Shown here: one piece after another, positions 20,137-28,219 of the stretch
How the letters are laid out: each line of letters starts with the position of its first letter
Position numbering within the stretch: position 1 is the first letter of the stretch
DNA from: Bacteroidales bacterium
GTDB taxonomy: Bacteria; Bacteroidota; Bacteroidia; Bacteroidales; UBA932
Assembly: GCA_017614795.1 (NCBI GenBank)
Contig: JAGABD010000063.1
Span: 1 to 46,091 of the forward strand
Length of the DNA stretch: 46,091 nt
Reading direction: 5' to 3'
Notes under the pieces: generated by a model
Database searches by the model: none
Told to the model about the DNA's origin: nothing
Seen by the model: only the letters and a program-made list of their open reading frames with translations
Program-made: the position numbers and the translations under genes

Positions 20137-21523
20137 GATTACCTTCAAGATCGGCGGCGTCCATCCGAACGACTCCAAACTCTCGCGCGACTGCGCAATC
20201 GAGGTGCTGCCCCTGCCTGAAACCGTTTACGTGTCGATGGCCCAGCATCTGGGAGCTCCCGCCAAACCCATAGTCGCCGTCGGCGACAAGGTGAAGACCG
20301 GCCAGCTCATAGCGGAAGCCGGCGGATTCATCTCCGCAGTGGTACATTCGCCCGTGTCCGGCACCGTGAAGGCCATCGCGCCCCGCGCAGACCTCGCCGG
20401 AAGGCCCGTCACCCACATCGAAATCGCCGTCGAAGGCGACGAATGGGCGGACGGAATCGACCTCTCCGACACCCTGGTGACCGAAATCCCCGAAGACCGC
20501 GCAGCAATGCTGAAGAAGATTCAGGACTGCGGCGTCGTCGGCCTCGGCGGAGCCACCTTCCCCACTCACGTGAAACTCAACCCGGCTCCCGGCAGCGTGG
20601 CTGAATGCCTCATCCTGAACGGCGCCGAGTGCGAACCATATCTTACCAGCGACTACCGCATTCTGCTCGAGCGCACGAAAGAAATAATCGTGGGCGCCGC
20701 CATAATGCAGAAGGTGCTGGGCGGATGCCGCACCGTCATCGCCATCGAGGAAAACAAGCCCGAGGCCATCGAGGCGGTGTCCAAGGCTTTGAAGGAACTC
20801 CCTTACAGGATCGAGGTCCTTCCTCTCAAGAAGAAGTATCCGCAGGGCGGCGAAAAGCAGCTCATCGCGGCGGTTATGGGCCGCGAGGTCGGAAGCGGCG
20901 CTCTCCCTATCAGCGTCGGTGCGGTGGTGCAGAACGTGGCGACTTCGCTCGCCGTCTACGAGGCGGTGCAGAAGAACAAGCCTCTGCTCACCAACGTGCT
21001 CACCGTCACGGGCGACTGCCTGCCTGTGGAGAAACAGCACAACTACCTCTTCCGCATCGGCGTTCCCCTCAGCTTCATCGCCGAGTACGCCGGCGGCATC
21101 CCCGAAGGAGCTGCCAAGCTCATCAGCGGCGGCCCTATGATGGGACGCGCCATCGCGAACCTCGACGCGACCACCGTGAAGGGTTCGTCTTCGATTCTTT
21201 ATCTGAGCGAAGCTGCAACTAAACGCCACGAGCAGACCGCCTGCATCCGCTGCGGGCGCTGTTCCCAGGCCTGCCCGATGGGTCTCGAACCCCATCTGCT
21301 CTACCGCCTCTACAAGGCGGGCGATTACGACGGGCTCGAAGCTAACGCCGTGCAGGACTGCATAGAGTGCGGTTGCTGCCTCTACAGCTGCCCCGCCTTC
21401 GTGCCTCTGCTGGACCAGATCCGCCAGGCCAAGGGCGCGGTGCTCGGAATCATTCGCGCAAGGGCTGCCGCCGCAAAGGCAGCGGCCGAAGCCGCCAAGT
21501 CTAACGAAAGCAAGAACCAGTAA
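20129..21523 (+). CDS. rnfC: Rnf complex subunit RnfC
   Basis: 464 residues. Contains the NADH/FMN-binding region like NuoF (GLGGATFPTHVKL, LILNGAECEPYLTSD) and two C-terminal 4Fe-4S motifs, CIRCGRCSQACPMGLEP and CIECGCCLYSCPA. It is the site where NAD+ is reduced (or NADH oxidised). An Ala/Lys-rich tail follows, commonly seen in RnfC. Lies between rnfB and rnfD, one base from the next start. Confidence 0.96.
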   Translation: MSKITFKIGGVHPNDSKLSRDCAIEVLPLPETVYVSMAQHLGAPAKPIVAVGDKVKTGQLIAEAGGFISAVVHSPVSGTVKAIAPRADLAGRPVTHIEIAVEGDEWADGIDLSDTLVTEIPEDRAAMLKKIQDCGVVGLGGATFPTHVKLNPAPGSVAECLILNGAECEPYLTSDYRILLERTKEIIVGAAIMQKVLGGCRTVIAIEENKPEAIEAVSKALKELPYRIEVLPLKKKYPQGGEKQLIAAVMGREVGSGALPISVGAVVQNVATSLAVYEAVQKNKPLLTNVLTVTGDCLPVEKQHNYLFRIGVPLSFIAEYAGGIPEGAAKLISGGPMMGRAIANLDATTVKGSSSILYLSEAATKRHEQTACIRCGRCSQACPMGLEPHLLYRLYKAGDYDGLEANAVQDCIECGCCLYSCPAFVPLLDQIRQAKGAVLGIIRARAAAAKAAAEAAKSNESKNQ

Positions 21524-21524
21524 T

Positions 21525-22490
21525 ATGGACAAGCATATCGTATCTCCCAACCCCCATATCCACGCGCCGGTGAGTACCCGAAGCCTGATGCTCGATGTAA
21601 TAATCGCGCTCTGCCCCGCGGTAATCGTCTCCTTCCTCTTCTACGGATGGAACGAGGTGCTGATTATGGCTGTGAGCATAGCTTCGTGCGTGCTCCTCGA
21701 ATGGGCAATTACCAAATGGATGCTCAAGGCTCCGTCCACCGTAGGGGACCTCTCCGCGGTGGTGACTGCAATGCTGCTCGCGATGAACCTCCCTCCCGTC
21801 ACTCCCTGGTGGGTGGTGGTGATCGGCGCTGCGGTGGCGATCGCGGTGGCCAAGATGAGCTTCGGCGGCATCGGGCAGAACATCTTCAATCCTGCCATCA
21901 CCGCCCGTGTGTTCCTCCTGCTCAGCTTTCCGGCAATAATGACCGACTGGACGCTGCCGCAGGGCTTCATCGACAATAACCTGGATGCCTTTTCGGGCGC
22001 TACGCTGCTCGGGCAGGTGAACATCCTCGGCGCAGCCCAGGCGGACAAACTCGTCGGCCTCCGGACGCTTTGGCACAACATCGGCGGTTCTGCCGGCGAA
22101 ATCTCCGCGCTCGCGCTGCTCGCAGGCTGGGTTTATCTGCTGGTCCGCCGCGTCATCCGTCCCTGGATCACCCTCAGCATCTTCGCTACGGTGGCGGTCC
22201 TCGCGGCCATCTTCCATCTGGCGGATCCGCAGGCCTTTACGGGCCCGCTCTTCAACCTCCTCACCGGCGGTGTCATCCTCGGCGCCTGTTTCATGGCGAC
22301 CGACTACGTCACTTCCCCGATGAGCGACCTTGGAGGCGTCATCTACGGCTTCGGCATCGGTCTCATCGTGATGATGATACGTTACTTCGGTTCCTATCCG
22401 GAGGGCATGTCCTTCGCGATCCTTATTATGAACATGGCGGTTCCGCTACTCAATATGGCGTTCCACCAGCGTAAATTCGGGAGGAAGTAG
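21525..22490 (+). CDS. rnfD: Rnf complex membrane subunit RnfD
   Basis: 321-residue polytopic membrane protein with about nine hydrophobic segments. The flavinylation motif SGAT occurs near residue 160 (DAFSGATLLG), where FMN is attached to the Thr by ApbE in the family. FNPAITARVFLL and MATDYVTSPMSDLG are typical of RnfD/NqrB. It forms part of the ion pathway. rnfG follows 2 bp downstream. Confidence 0.96.
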   Translation: MDKHIVSPNPHIHAPVSTRSLMLDVIIALCPAVIVSFLFYGWNEVLIMAVSIASCVLLEWAITKWMLKAPSTVGDLSAVVTAMLLAMNLPPVTPWWVVVIGAAVAIAVAKMSFGGIGQNIFNPAITARVFLLLSFPAIMTDWTLPQGFIDNNLDAFSGATLLGQVNILGAAQADKLVGLRTLWHNIGGSAGEISALALLAGWVYLLVRRVIRPWITLSIFATVAVLAAIFHLADPQAFTGPLFNLLTGGVILGACFMATDYVTSPMSDLGGVIYGFGIGLIVMMIRYFGSYPEGMSFAILIMNMAVPLLNMAFHQRKFGRK

Positions 22491-22492
22491 GT

Positions 22493-23101
22493 ATGGCGGC
22501 TAAAAGTAATCTCGTAAACATGGTGGCATGCCTCTTCGGGGTATGTCTCGTATGCGCCGCGGTTCTCGGTAGCGTGTATTCCGTCACCAAGGAGCCCATC
22601 GAGGCGGCTGCTGCGGCAGAGGCCCAGGCAGCCATCGCCAAAGTGCTTCCTGCCGGAGGTGAAATCACCGAGGGCAGTGCCACTCTCCCCGAAGGAGTGC
22701 TTGCTTTTTATGAGCAGGCCGGTCCTGACGGAGTTGCTGCTTATGCAGTGAAGACCGTTGCAAGCGGGTTCGGCGGCCCCCTTATGCTGATGGTGGGCGT
22801 GCTTCCCGACGGAACGGTGTATAACACTTCGGTTCTTTCCCACAGCGAGACCCCGGGACTCGGCGCCAAATGCGCGGAAGAGGGCTCGCACTTCCGCACT
22901 CAGTGGCAGAACTTCGCCGGTAAGTTCGCGGTCCGCAAGGACGGCGGCGACATCGACGCAATCACTGCATCTACAATTACCTCACGTGCCTACACAAAGG
23001 CGGTCGCTCAGGCGGTCGCGCTGGTGAAGGGCTTTAACGGGGAGGAGATGACCGTTACGGATGCATCCACGGGAGCATCTGTTAAAAGCAAGGAGGAATA
23101 G
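22493..23101 (+). CDS. rnfG: Rnf complex subunit RnfG
   Basis: 202 residues: an N-terminal membrane helix (VACLFGVCLVCAAVLGSVYSV) and a periplasmic FMN-binding domain with HSETPGLGAKC. The flavin-acceptor site, usually S/T-G-A-T, reads DAITASTIT here; the acceptor Thr is kept but the preceding G-A is changed to A-S. Whether ApbE still uses it cannot be told from sequence. Located between rnfD and rnfE. Confidence 0.94.
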   Translation: MAAKSNLVNMVACLFGVCLVCAAVLGSVYSVTKEPIEAAAAAEAQAAIAKVLPAGGEITEGSATLPEGVLAFYEQAGPDGVAAYAVKTVASGFGGPLMLMVGVLPDGTVYNTSVLSHSETPGLGAKCAEEGSHFRTQWQNFAGKFAVRKDGGDIDAITASTITSRAYTKAVAQAVALVKGFNGEEMTVTDASTGASVKSKEE

Positions 23102-23104
23102 GCT

Positions 23105-23689
23105 ATGGCAAACAAATTCTCCATCATCACCAAAGGGCTTCTGAAAGAGAACCCTACCTTCGTGCTCGTGCTGGGTATGTGCCCTACGCTTGCGACCACG
23201 ACTTCCGCAATGAACGGCCTGGAGATGGGCCTTGCCACAATGTTCGTGCTCATCCTCTCCAACATCGTAATTTCGCTGATAGCGCCGCTGGTGCCCGATA
23301 AGGTTCACATCCCCGTCTACATCGTGGTCATTGCCACTTTCGTGACGCTGCTGGAACTCATTATGAAGGCATATACTCCCGACGTTTACCGCACACTGGG
23401 ACTCTTTATCCCCCTGATTGTGGTTAACTGCATCATCCTCGGACGTGCCGAGGCCTTTGCAAGTAAGAACAATCTGCTCGATTCGGCGCTGGACGGCATC
23501 GGTATCGGCATCGGTTTCACCCTTGCACTGACCGCTATCGGCATTGTGCGCGAAATCCTCGGAAGCGGAGCGGTGTTCGGCTGGAAGTTCATGCCCGGCG
23601 ACGGTGCCCTCGCATTCGTGATGGCTCCCGGAGCTTTCCTGGTGCTGGGTTACCTTATGGTTTTGTTCAACAAGATAGCGAAGAAGTAG
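23105..23689 (+). CDS. rnfE: Rnf complex membrane subunit RnfE
   Basis: 194-residue membrane protein with six predicted helices. Family signatures are KENPTFVLVLGMCPTLA and GRAEAFASKN. RnfE and RnfA are homologous, inverted partners that hold an Fe-S centre between them through conserved cysteines (here in LGMCPTLA and VVNCIILGRAEAF). One base precedes the rnfA start. Confidence 0.95.
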   Translation: MANKFSIITKGLLKENPTFVLVLGMCPTLATTTSAMNGLEMGLATMFVLILSNIVISLIAPLVPDKVHIPVYIVVIATFVTLLELIMKAYTPDVYRTLGLFIPLIVVNCIILGRAEAFASKNNLLDSALDGIGIGIGFTLALTAIGIVREILGSGAVFGWKFMPGDGALAFVMAPGAFLVLGYLMVLFNKIAKK

Positions 23690-23690
23690 C

Positions 23691-24293
23691 ATGGAATACT
23701 TTTACATCATAATATCGGCGATATTCGTCAATAATATCGTGCTGGCGCAGTTCCTTGGAATCTGCCCCTTCCTCGGCGTATCGAGCAAGCTCTCCACTGC
23801 GAGCGGAATGTCGATGGCGGTTTGCTTCGTCATAACCCTCGCGACGGTGGTCACCTATCTGCTCAACACCTATCTGCTTGTTCCGCTGGGACTTACTTTC
23901 CTGCAGACCATATCGTTCATCCTGGTCATCGCGGCCCTGGTGCAGACGGTTGAGATAGTGCTCAAGAAGGTTTCTCCTTCGCTTTATCAGGCGCTCGGAA
24001 TCTTCCTGCCGCTCATCACTACCAACTGCGCAGTGCTCGGTGTCGCCATCAATGTGGTCAATAAGGAATTCGCTTTCGGAGCCGGTGCAGCCCATACGCT
24101 CAACCTGGCCGAATCCACGGTGTATGCGTTCGCGACCTCCCTTGGCTACGGCCTGGCGATGGTGTTGTTCGCGGGCATCCGCGAACATCTGGCCGGCAAC
24201 GCCGTCCCCAAGCCCTTCCGGGGCTTGCCCATCGCCCTCATCTCCGTGGGCATCATGGCAATGGCGTTCCTCGGATTTTCCGGAATAGTGTAA
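23691..24293 (+). CDS. rnfA: Rnf complex membrane subunit RnfA
   Basis: 200 residues, six predicted helices, with NNIVLAQFLGICPFLGVSSK and ITTNCAVLGVAI, the two cysteine-containing half-helices matching those of RnfE. It completes the set rnfBCDGEA in the order standard for Bacteroidales. With ferredoxin:NAD+ oxidoreductase activity the complex would drive ion export that the upstream ATP synthase could use (inference). Confidence 0.95.
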   Translation: MEYFYIIISAIFVNNIVLAQFLGICPFLGVSSKLSTASGMSMAVCFVITLATVVTYLLNTYLLVPLGLTFLQTISFILVIAALVQTVEIVLKKVSPSLYQALGIFLPLITTNCAVLGVAINVVNKEFAFGAGAAHTLNLAESTVYAFATSLGYGLAMVLFAGIREHLAGNAVPKPFRGLPIALISVGIMAMAFLGFSGIV

Positions 24294-24305
24294 ATTGAGA
24301 AGAGT

Positions 24306-24752
24306 ATGAAAAAAGTTCTTGCAATACTGTTTGTCCTTGCGGGCATCGCTCTCGCGGCCAACGCGCAGCCCCGCGCCATCGGCGTGAGGTTCGGATACAA
24401 TTTCGAGGCCTCCTATCAGCACGAGATCGGGATGCAGGGCAATTTCATCGAGTTCGATGCTGGCTATTTCCCCGGCTACGGCATCTACGGAACCGGAATC
24501 TACGATTTCAATCTGATGGATTTCGACGGCACCGTGGTGCTCTACGGCGGCCCCGGCGTCACTGCAGGCACGGGCGCTTTCAACGACAAGCACACTGGCT
24601 TCGACTTCGGTATCGCGGCGCAGATCGGCGCGGAGTTCAACTTCCCGTCCATTCCGCTGTCGCTTTCCCTCGACTGGAGGCCCTGCTGGTATTTCCTCGA
24701 TGCGGGTTTCATCCCCTTCGGCCTTGCCTTCGGCGTCCGCTACAGGTTCTAG
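24306..24752 (+). CDS. Small outer-membrane beta-barrel-type protein
   Basis: 148 residues with a clear signal peptide (MKKVLAILFVLAGIALAANA). The mature part alternates aromatic and polar residues (GVRFGYNFEASYQHEIG, LSLDWRPCWYF) and ends with GVRYRF, a terminal aromatic typical of outer-membrane barrels. No family recognised with certainty. It starts 12 bp after rnfA and ends 4 bp before tsaE, so it is probably read with them. Confidence 0.8.
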   Translation: MKKVLAILFVLAGIALAANAQPRAIGVRFGYNFEASYQHEIGMQGNFIEFDAGYFPGYGIYGTGIYDFNLMDFDGTVVLYGGPGVTAGTGAFNDKHTGFDFGIAAQIGAEFNFPSIPLSLSLDWRPCWYFLDAGFIPFGLAFGVRYRF

Positions 24753-24756
24753 GAAG

Positions 24757-25179
24757 ATGCCCGGTCAGAAGCTTACGATAGCGAGCCTTGCCGACATCGA
24801 CGCGGCCGCGCGCGAGTTCCTTCAGCGCATCGGCCCCGCCCGAATTGTCGCCCTTTACGGCAAGATGGGAGCCGGCAAGACCACTTTCACCACGGCCCTC
24901 TGCCGTGCTCTGGGAGTGCAGGAAGATGCGGCCGGCTCGCCGACCTTCGCCATCGTGAACGAATACCGCACCGGCGACGGCGAACCCCTCTTCCATTTCG
25001 ACTTCTACCGTATCGAGAAGCCTTCCGAGGCTCTCGACATCGGTTTCTACGACTACATCGATTCCGGCGCCCTCTGCATTATGGAGTGGCCCGAGAACAT
25101 CGAGCCGCTCCTCCCCGACGAAACCCTCCGCGTCCGCATCTCCGTCGCTCCCGACGGCAGCCGCACGCTTGAGTGGTAG
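24757..25179 (+). CDS. tsaE: tRNA threonylcarbamoyladenosine biosynthesis ATPase TsaE
   Basis: 140 residues from the ATG at 24757; a longer in-frame extension runs back into the preceding gene and is not used. P-loop LYGKMGAGKTTFT, then SPTFAIVNEY and FHFDFYRIEKPSEALDIGFYDY, all TsaE signatures. Together with TsaB and TsaD (not in the window) it makes t6A at position 37 of ANN-decoding tRNAs. Downstream lies a long palindrome that probably ends the transcript. Confidence 0.95.
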   Translation: MPGQKLTIASLADIDAAAREFLQRIGPARIVALYGKMGAGKTTFTTALCRALGVQEDAAGSPTFAIVNEYRTGDGEPLFHFDFYRIEKPSEALDIGFYDYIDSGALCIMEWPENIEPLLPDETLRVRISVAPDGSRTLEW

Positions 25180-25183
25180 GGAT

Positions 25184-25295
25184 GGCTGGCGCTTAAAGTA
25201 TTGATTAATAGCGATTTAGTGGATTCCTTCTGTCCTGTTTTTGGGATAGAAGGAATTGCTTATTAGATTGATTATCAATAATTTAGCCGCCAGCC
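25184..25295. repeat. 112-bp imperfect palindrome
   Basis: The outer ends are GGCTGGCG and CGCCAGCC; arms of about 53 bases continue with TATTGAT/ATCAATA and ATTCCTTCT/AGAAGGAAT around a short T-rich loop near 25238-25243. The whole unit could fold into a single long hairpin. AT-rich inside, unlike its surroundings, and followed within 5 bp by the 84-bp repeat. It may be a non-autonomous mobile palindrome, a strong terminator for tsaE, or both. Confidence 0.75.
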
Positions 25296-25299
25296 CCAC

Positions 25300-25383
25300 G
25301 CGTCAGGCAAAGGGCCGTGGTGTGTCCCACAAGGGGAGCCCACCCCGGCATTGCCTTCCTTCAATACGCTCCCGCCCGGCGGC
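25300..25383 (+). repeat. 84-bp intergenic palindromic repeat, copy 2
   Basis: Same sequence family and orientation as 13274-13356, starting GCGTCAGGCAAAGGGCCGTG and ending GGCGGC, with about nine differences. The hairpin arms AGGCAA and TTGCCT are kept. The rest of the gap to the tRNA (25384-25470) is GC-rich with a GCACCGG/CCGGTGC-like inverted repeat near 25410 and no gene. Confidence 0.8.
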
Positions 25384-25473
25384 CAATCCGGAGCGAAGCG
25401 ACTACCGGTGCACGGCACCGGCGGGGTACATTAGGGGCAAGGCCCCTAACAGAAATGCGCAGCATCTTCGAGA

Positions 25474-25505
25474 CAAAAAGAGGCCAGCGAAACCGCTGAC
25501 CTCTT
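25474..25505 (-). terminator. Intrinsic terminator of tRNA-Pro(AGG)
   Basis: On the minus strand an 11-bp stem (AGAGGTCAGCG against CGCTGGCCTCT, one mismatch) is followed directly by TTTTTG. It begins a few bases after the tRNA 3' end. Confidence 0.8.
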
Positions 25506-25506
25506 G

Positions 25507-25580
25507 TCGAGAAGATGCGACTCGAACGCACGACCCCCACGTCCCTAACGTGGTGCGCTAACCAACTGCGCCACTTCTCG
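25507..25580 (-). tRNA. tRNA-Pro (anticodon AGG)
   Basis: 74-nt cloverleaf: acceptor CGAGAAG/CTTCTCG, D stem GCGC/GCGC, anticodon stem CCACG/CGTGG with loop TTAGGGA, T arm GTGCG-TTCGAGT-CGCAT, discriminator A73; CCA is not encoded. C1-G72, A73 and G36-G37 fit proline identity. Position 34 is A, giving anticodon AGG, which is rare in bacteria; GGG would be the expected form. Own promoter and terminator are present. Confidence 0.88.
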
Positions 25581-25592
25581 TATTTGGGACTG

Positions 25593-25600
25593 CAAAGATA
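25593..25600 (-). promoter_or_regulatory. -7 box (TATCTTTG) for tRNA-Pro(AGG)
   Basis: Minus-strand TATCTTTGCAGTCCC, 12 bp before the mature tRNA. The same 15 bases precede both tRNA-Ala genes of this window. Confidence 0.75.
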
Positions 25601-25659
25601 TAAATAATTTTTGAATAATCGTCTTTTCGAAGGAAAACTTGAAAAGGTCGGCGATGACG

Positions 25660-26313
25660 CTAAACGAAGCGCCCATCCTTCATCGTAAGGGCACGGTCGC
25701 AGAGGGCGGCGAGCGCCGGATCGTGGGTGACAATGACTATCGTCTGGCCCAGACTGTCGCGAAGCTCGAAGAACAGTTTGTGTATTTCCTCCTTGGTTGC
25801 GGAATCCAAATTGCCGGTGGGTTCATCGGCGAAAAGCACCGCAGGATGGTTCACAAGTGCCCTGGCGATGGCGACGCGCTGCTGTTCGCCGCCGGAAAGT
25901 TCGGAGGGTTTGTGCGTCAGGCGTTCCGCAAGCCCCAGCCTCTCGAGAAGGCCTTTGGCCTCTGCACGCGCATCGCGTGAACTGCGCCCGGCAATGAGCG
26001 CGGGTATCATGACATTCTCCAGGGAATTGAATTCGGGAAGAAGATGATGGAACTGGAAAACGAATCCCACCCGCTTGCCGCGGAAGGAGGAGAGCTCTCC
26101 GGAACCGAGCGACAGAACGTCGGTGCCGTCTATCGTGAGGCTTCCCTCATCGGGCCGCGAAAGCGTGCCCAGAATCTGCAGAAGGGTGGTCTTGCCCGCG
26201 CCGGAAGCGCCTGTTATCGAAACCACTTCGCCCTCCCCGGCGCTGAAATCGACCGATTTGAGCACCTGGAGATGTCCGAAGGACTTGCAGATATTATTCG
26301 CTTCGATTATCAT
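25660..26313 (-). CDS. lolD: ABC transporter ATP-binding protein, LolD-like
   Basis: 217 residues from the ATG at 26313 (reading upstream in frame is possible but runs through the neighbouring gene). Walker [13 protein letters not shown], the [15 protein letters not shown] signature, Walker [14 protein letters not shown], and the H-loop histidine in [27 protein letters not shown] is the MacB/LolD/FtsE subgroup pattern. LolD powers release of lipoproteins from the inner membrane with LolCE-type permeases, none of which is adjacent here; MacB-type export remains an alternative. Overlaps the upstream PPTase by four bases. Confidence 0.85.
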   Translation of the reverse strand: MIIEANNICKSFGHLQVLKSVDFSAGEGEVVSITGASGAGKTTLLQILGTLSRPDEGSLTIDGTDVLSLGSGELSSFRGKRVGFVFQFHHLLPEFNSLENVMIPALIAGRSSRDARAEAKGLLERLGLAERLTHKPSELSGGEQQRVAIARALVNHPAVLFADEPTGNLDSATKEEIHKLFFELRDSLGQTIVIVTHDPALAALCDRALTMKDGRFV

Positions 26314-26954
26314 TCGCCGGCTATCCACACGAGCACGTGGCGGTCGAATGTCATATAGTTGAGGTCGAATTCCTCTTCGTAGCCATCCTTGTGGATGAAG
26401 GTCGCTTCGAGCTCGCCCTCGCCCTTGGGACGGAAGGAGTCGATTTCGATCTGGTCGGCGAAGTCGATGCCGTACTGGGAGATTTTCTTGTAAACAGCCT
26501 CTTTGGCGCACCAGTAGATGGCGAGCTGTTCGTTGCGGCGGTCGTCGTCGAGATCCTCGATCTCCTCTTCGCTGAGCGCCTTCTTCTCGACCGCGCTGAA
26601 ATCGCGGTCCAGGCTCTCGCAGTCGATGCCGGGATCGTCCTGGTCGTTGAGAATCACAGCCACATACTTGTCGGTATGGGTGATGCTGATGTTGGTGGCG
26701 TTGTTTTCGATGTAGGGCTTGCCGTTGTCGTGATGCGACAGATACACCTTTTCCTCGAACATCGCGTCGAGCAGGGCGCGCACGGCGAGCTTCTGCTTGC
26801 GCAGAGATTCACTCTTGATAAATGAAATTTCCTCTAATTCGTCAGTAGGAATGGATGAAAGCGCACGCAGTTCCGCTTCGGACTCAGTTACGTGCCAGAT
26901 ACCTAGTCGACTATGACCGTCGTCATCAAGGTCTTTTGTAAGAAAAAGTGCCAT
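26310..26954 (-). CDS. 4'-phosphopantetheinyl transferase superfamily protein
   Basis: 214 residues. The family motif WCAKEAVYK with its magnesium-binding Glu is present, preceded by [15 protein letters not shown] and the acidic [10 protein letters not shown] (usually GIDIE). It is expected to transfer phosphopantetheine from CoA onto a carrier-protein serine; the Sfp-like size suggests an ACP or a peptide carrier as partner. First gene of the minus-strand pair with lolD. Confidence 0.87.
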   Translation of the reverse strand: MALFLTKDLDDDGHSRLGIWHVTESEAELRALSSIPTDELEEISFIKSESLRKQKLAVRALLDAMFEEKVYLSHHDNGKPYIENNATNISITHTDKYVAVILNDQDDPGIDCESLDRDFSAVEKKALSEEEIEDLDDDRRNEQLAIYWCAKEAVYKKISQYGIDFADQIEIDSFRPKGEGELEATFIHKDGYEEEFDLNYMTFDRHVLVWIAGE

Positions 26955-26973
26955 AAATAATATTTACAGTTCG

Positions 26974-26981
26974 CAAATATA
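26974..26981 (-). promoter_or_regulatory. Promoter (TATATTTG) for PPTase-lolD
   Basis: Minus-strand TATATTTG 19 bp before the ATG at 26954. A TTTG lies about 20 bp further upstream (CAAA at 27002-27005 on the plus strand), close to the TTTG-N19-TAnnTTTG consensus. Confidence 0.7.
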
Positions 26982-27020
26982 AGCATAAAGCAAATGAAAA
27001 CCAAATTCAGTATTTTTTGC

Positions 27021-27028
27021 TAACTTTG
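27021..27028 (+). promoter_or_regulatory. -7 box (TAACTTTG) for mdh
   Basis: TAACTTTGTAATCC lies 24 bp before the mdh ATG, back to back with the minus-strand promoter at 26974. No clear -33 element. Confidence 0.6.
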
Positions 27029-27052
27029 TAATCCTTTCAATTATTTACTGAT

Positions 27053-28039
27053 ATGAAGTATTTGACAAACGAAAAATTGACCATAGTAGGCGCCGGCGGA
27101 ATGATCGGCTCCAATATGGCTCAGTCGGCCCTTATGCTCGGCCTCACCCCCAACATCTGCCTTTACGACATCTATGAACCCGGTGTAAAGGGCGTGCTTG
27201 CGGAAATCGACCATTGCGCTTTCGAAGGCGCAAATGTCACGGCCACCATCGATGCGGCCGAAGCGTTTACAGGTGCTAAATACATCATCTCCTCCGGCGG
27301 CGCCCCCCGCAAGGAAGGAATGACCCGCGAGGATCTTCTCAAGGGCAACTGCCAGATAGCGGCGGATTTCGGCGACAACATCAAGAAGTACTGCCCCGAC
27401 GTCAAGCACGTGGTGGTCATCTTCAATCCCGCCGACGTGACCGCGCTCACAGCGCTTATCCACTCCGGCCTTTCGCCCGAGAAGCTCACTTCCCTCGCGG
27501 CCCTCGACTCCACCCGTCTCCAGGAGGCTCTTGCCCAGGAGTTCGGCGTGCAGCAGAGCAAGGTGACCGGCGCCCATACTTATGGCGGACACGGCGAAGC
27601 TATGGCGGTTTTCGCATCTCAGGTGAAAATAGACGGCAAGCCTCTCGCAGAGTTCAAACTCAGCGCCGAGAAGTGGGCGGACATTAAGCTCCGCACCGTC
27701 CAGGGCGGCAGCAACATCATCAAGCTCCGCGGCCGCAGCTCCTTCCAGAGCCCCGCATACCAGGCCGTGAAGATGATCGAGGCGGCGATGGGTGGCGACA
27801 AGTTCACCTGGCCTGCAGGTTGCTACGTGAACAACGCAGTGTTCAAGAACGTGTTCATGGCAATGCCTACCGTTCTCGACAAGAAGGGCGTCCACTTCGG
27901 AGCCCCTATGGGAACCGCCGAAGAAATGGCCGACCTCAAGGCATCCTACGAGCATCTCTGCAAGATGCGCGACGAGATTGTCGAGCTCGGAATCGTCCCT
28001 CCCGTATCGGAGTGGAAGTCGATGAATCCAAATCTTTAG
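27053..28039 (+). CDS. mdh: Malate dehydrogenase
   Basis: 328 residues of the lactate/malate dehydrogenase fold. NAD-binding IVGAGGMIGSNMAQ near the N-terminus, the substrate-loop region GGAPRKEGMTREDLL, VVIFNPADVTALTAL, LAALDSTRLQ and the catalytic histidine region GAHTYGGHGEAM. The Arg in the mobile loop indicates malate rather than lactate as substrate. It converts malate and oxaloacetate, a step in the reductive branch to succinate in Bacteroidales. Single gene with its own promoter and a hairpin downstream. Confidence 0.93.
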   Translation: MKYLTNEKLTIVGAGGMIGSNMAQSALMLGLTPNICLYDIYEPGVKGVLAEIDHCAFEGANVTATIDAAEAFTGAKYIISSGGAPRKEGMTREDLLKGNCQIAADFGDNIKKYCPDVKHVVVIFNPADVTALTALIHSGLSPEKLTSLAALDSTRLQEALAQEFGVQQSKVTGAHTYGGHGEAMAVFASQVKIDGKPLAEFKLSAEKWADIKLRTVQGGSNIIKLRGRSSFQSPAYQAVKMIEAAMGGDKFTWPAGCYVNNAVFKNVFMAMPTVLDKKGVHFGAPMGTAEEMADLKASYEHLCKMRDEIVELGIVPPVSEWKSMNPNL

Positions 28040-28062
28040 GATTCTTCCGGGCGCTTCAGAAT

Positions 28063-28094
28063 AACGGCGGCTCGGTAAGGCCGCCGTTTGTTTT
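28063..28094 (+). terminator. Hairpin after mdh, abutting tRNA-Pro(TGG)
   Basis: AACGGCGG and CCGCCGTT form a GC-rich stem followed by TTGTTTT. The T tract ends exactly at the first base of the tRNA gene, so it either terminates mdh or serves as a processing hairpin in a joint transcript. Confidence 0.65.
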
Positions 28095-28167
<73 letters not shown>

Positions 28168-28170
28168 CGA

Positions 28171-28200
28171 AAAAGGACCGGTCGATGCCGGTCCTTTTCT
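28171..28200 (+). terminator. Intrinsic terminator after tRNA-Pro(TGG)
   Basis: AAGGACCGG and CCGGTCCTT form a perfect stem around TCGATG with TTTTCTT following. A-rich on the other side, so it may also end the minus-strand TSCPD gene that converges on it. Confidence 0.85.
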
Positions 28201-28219
28201 TGTCGGGGCAACCACTGCG

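Noticed and set aside
26314..26511. N-terminal extension of the lolD-like gene
   Set aside because: The extra 66 residues overlap the PPTase gene in another frame and lack any resemblance to ABC proteins; [13 protein letters not shown] is the standard start.
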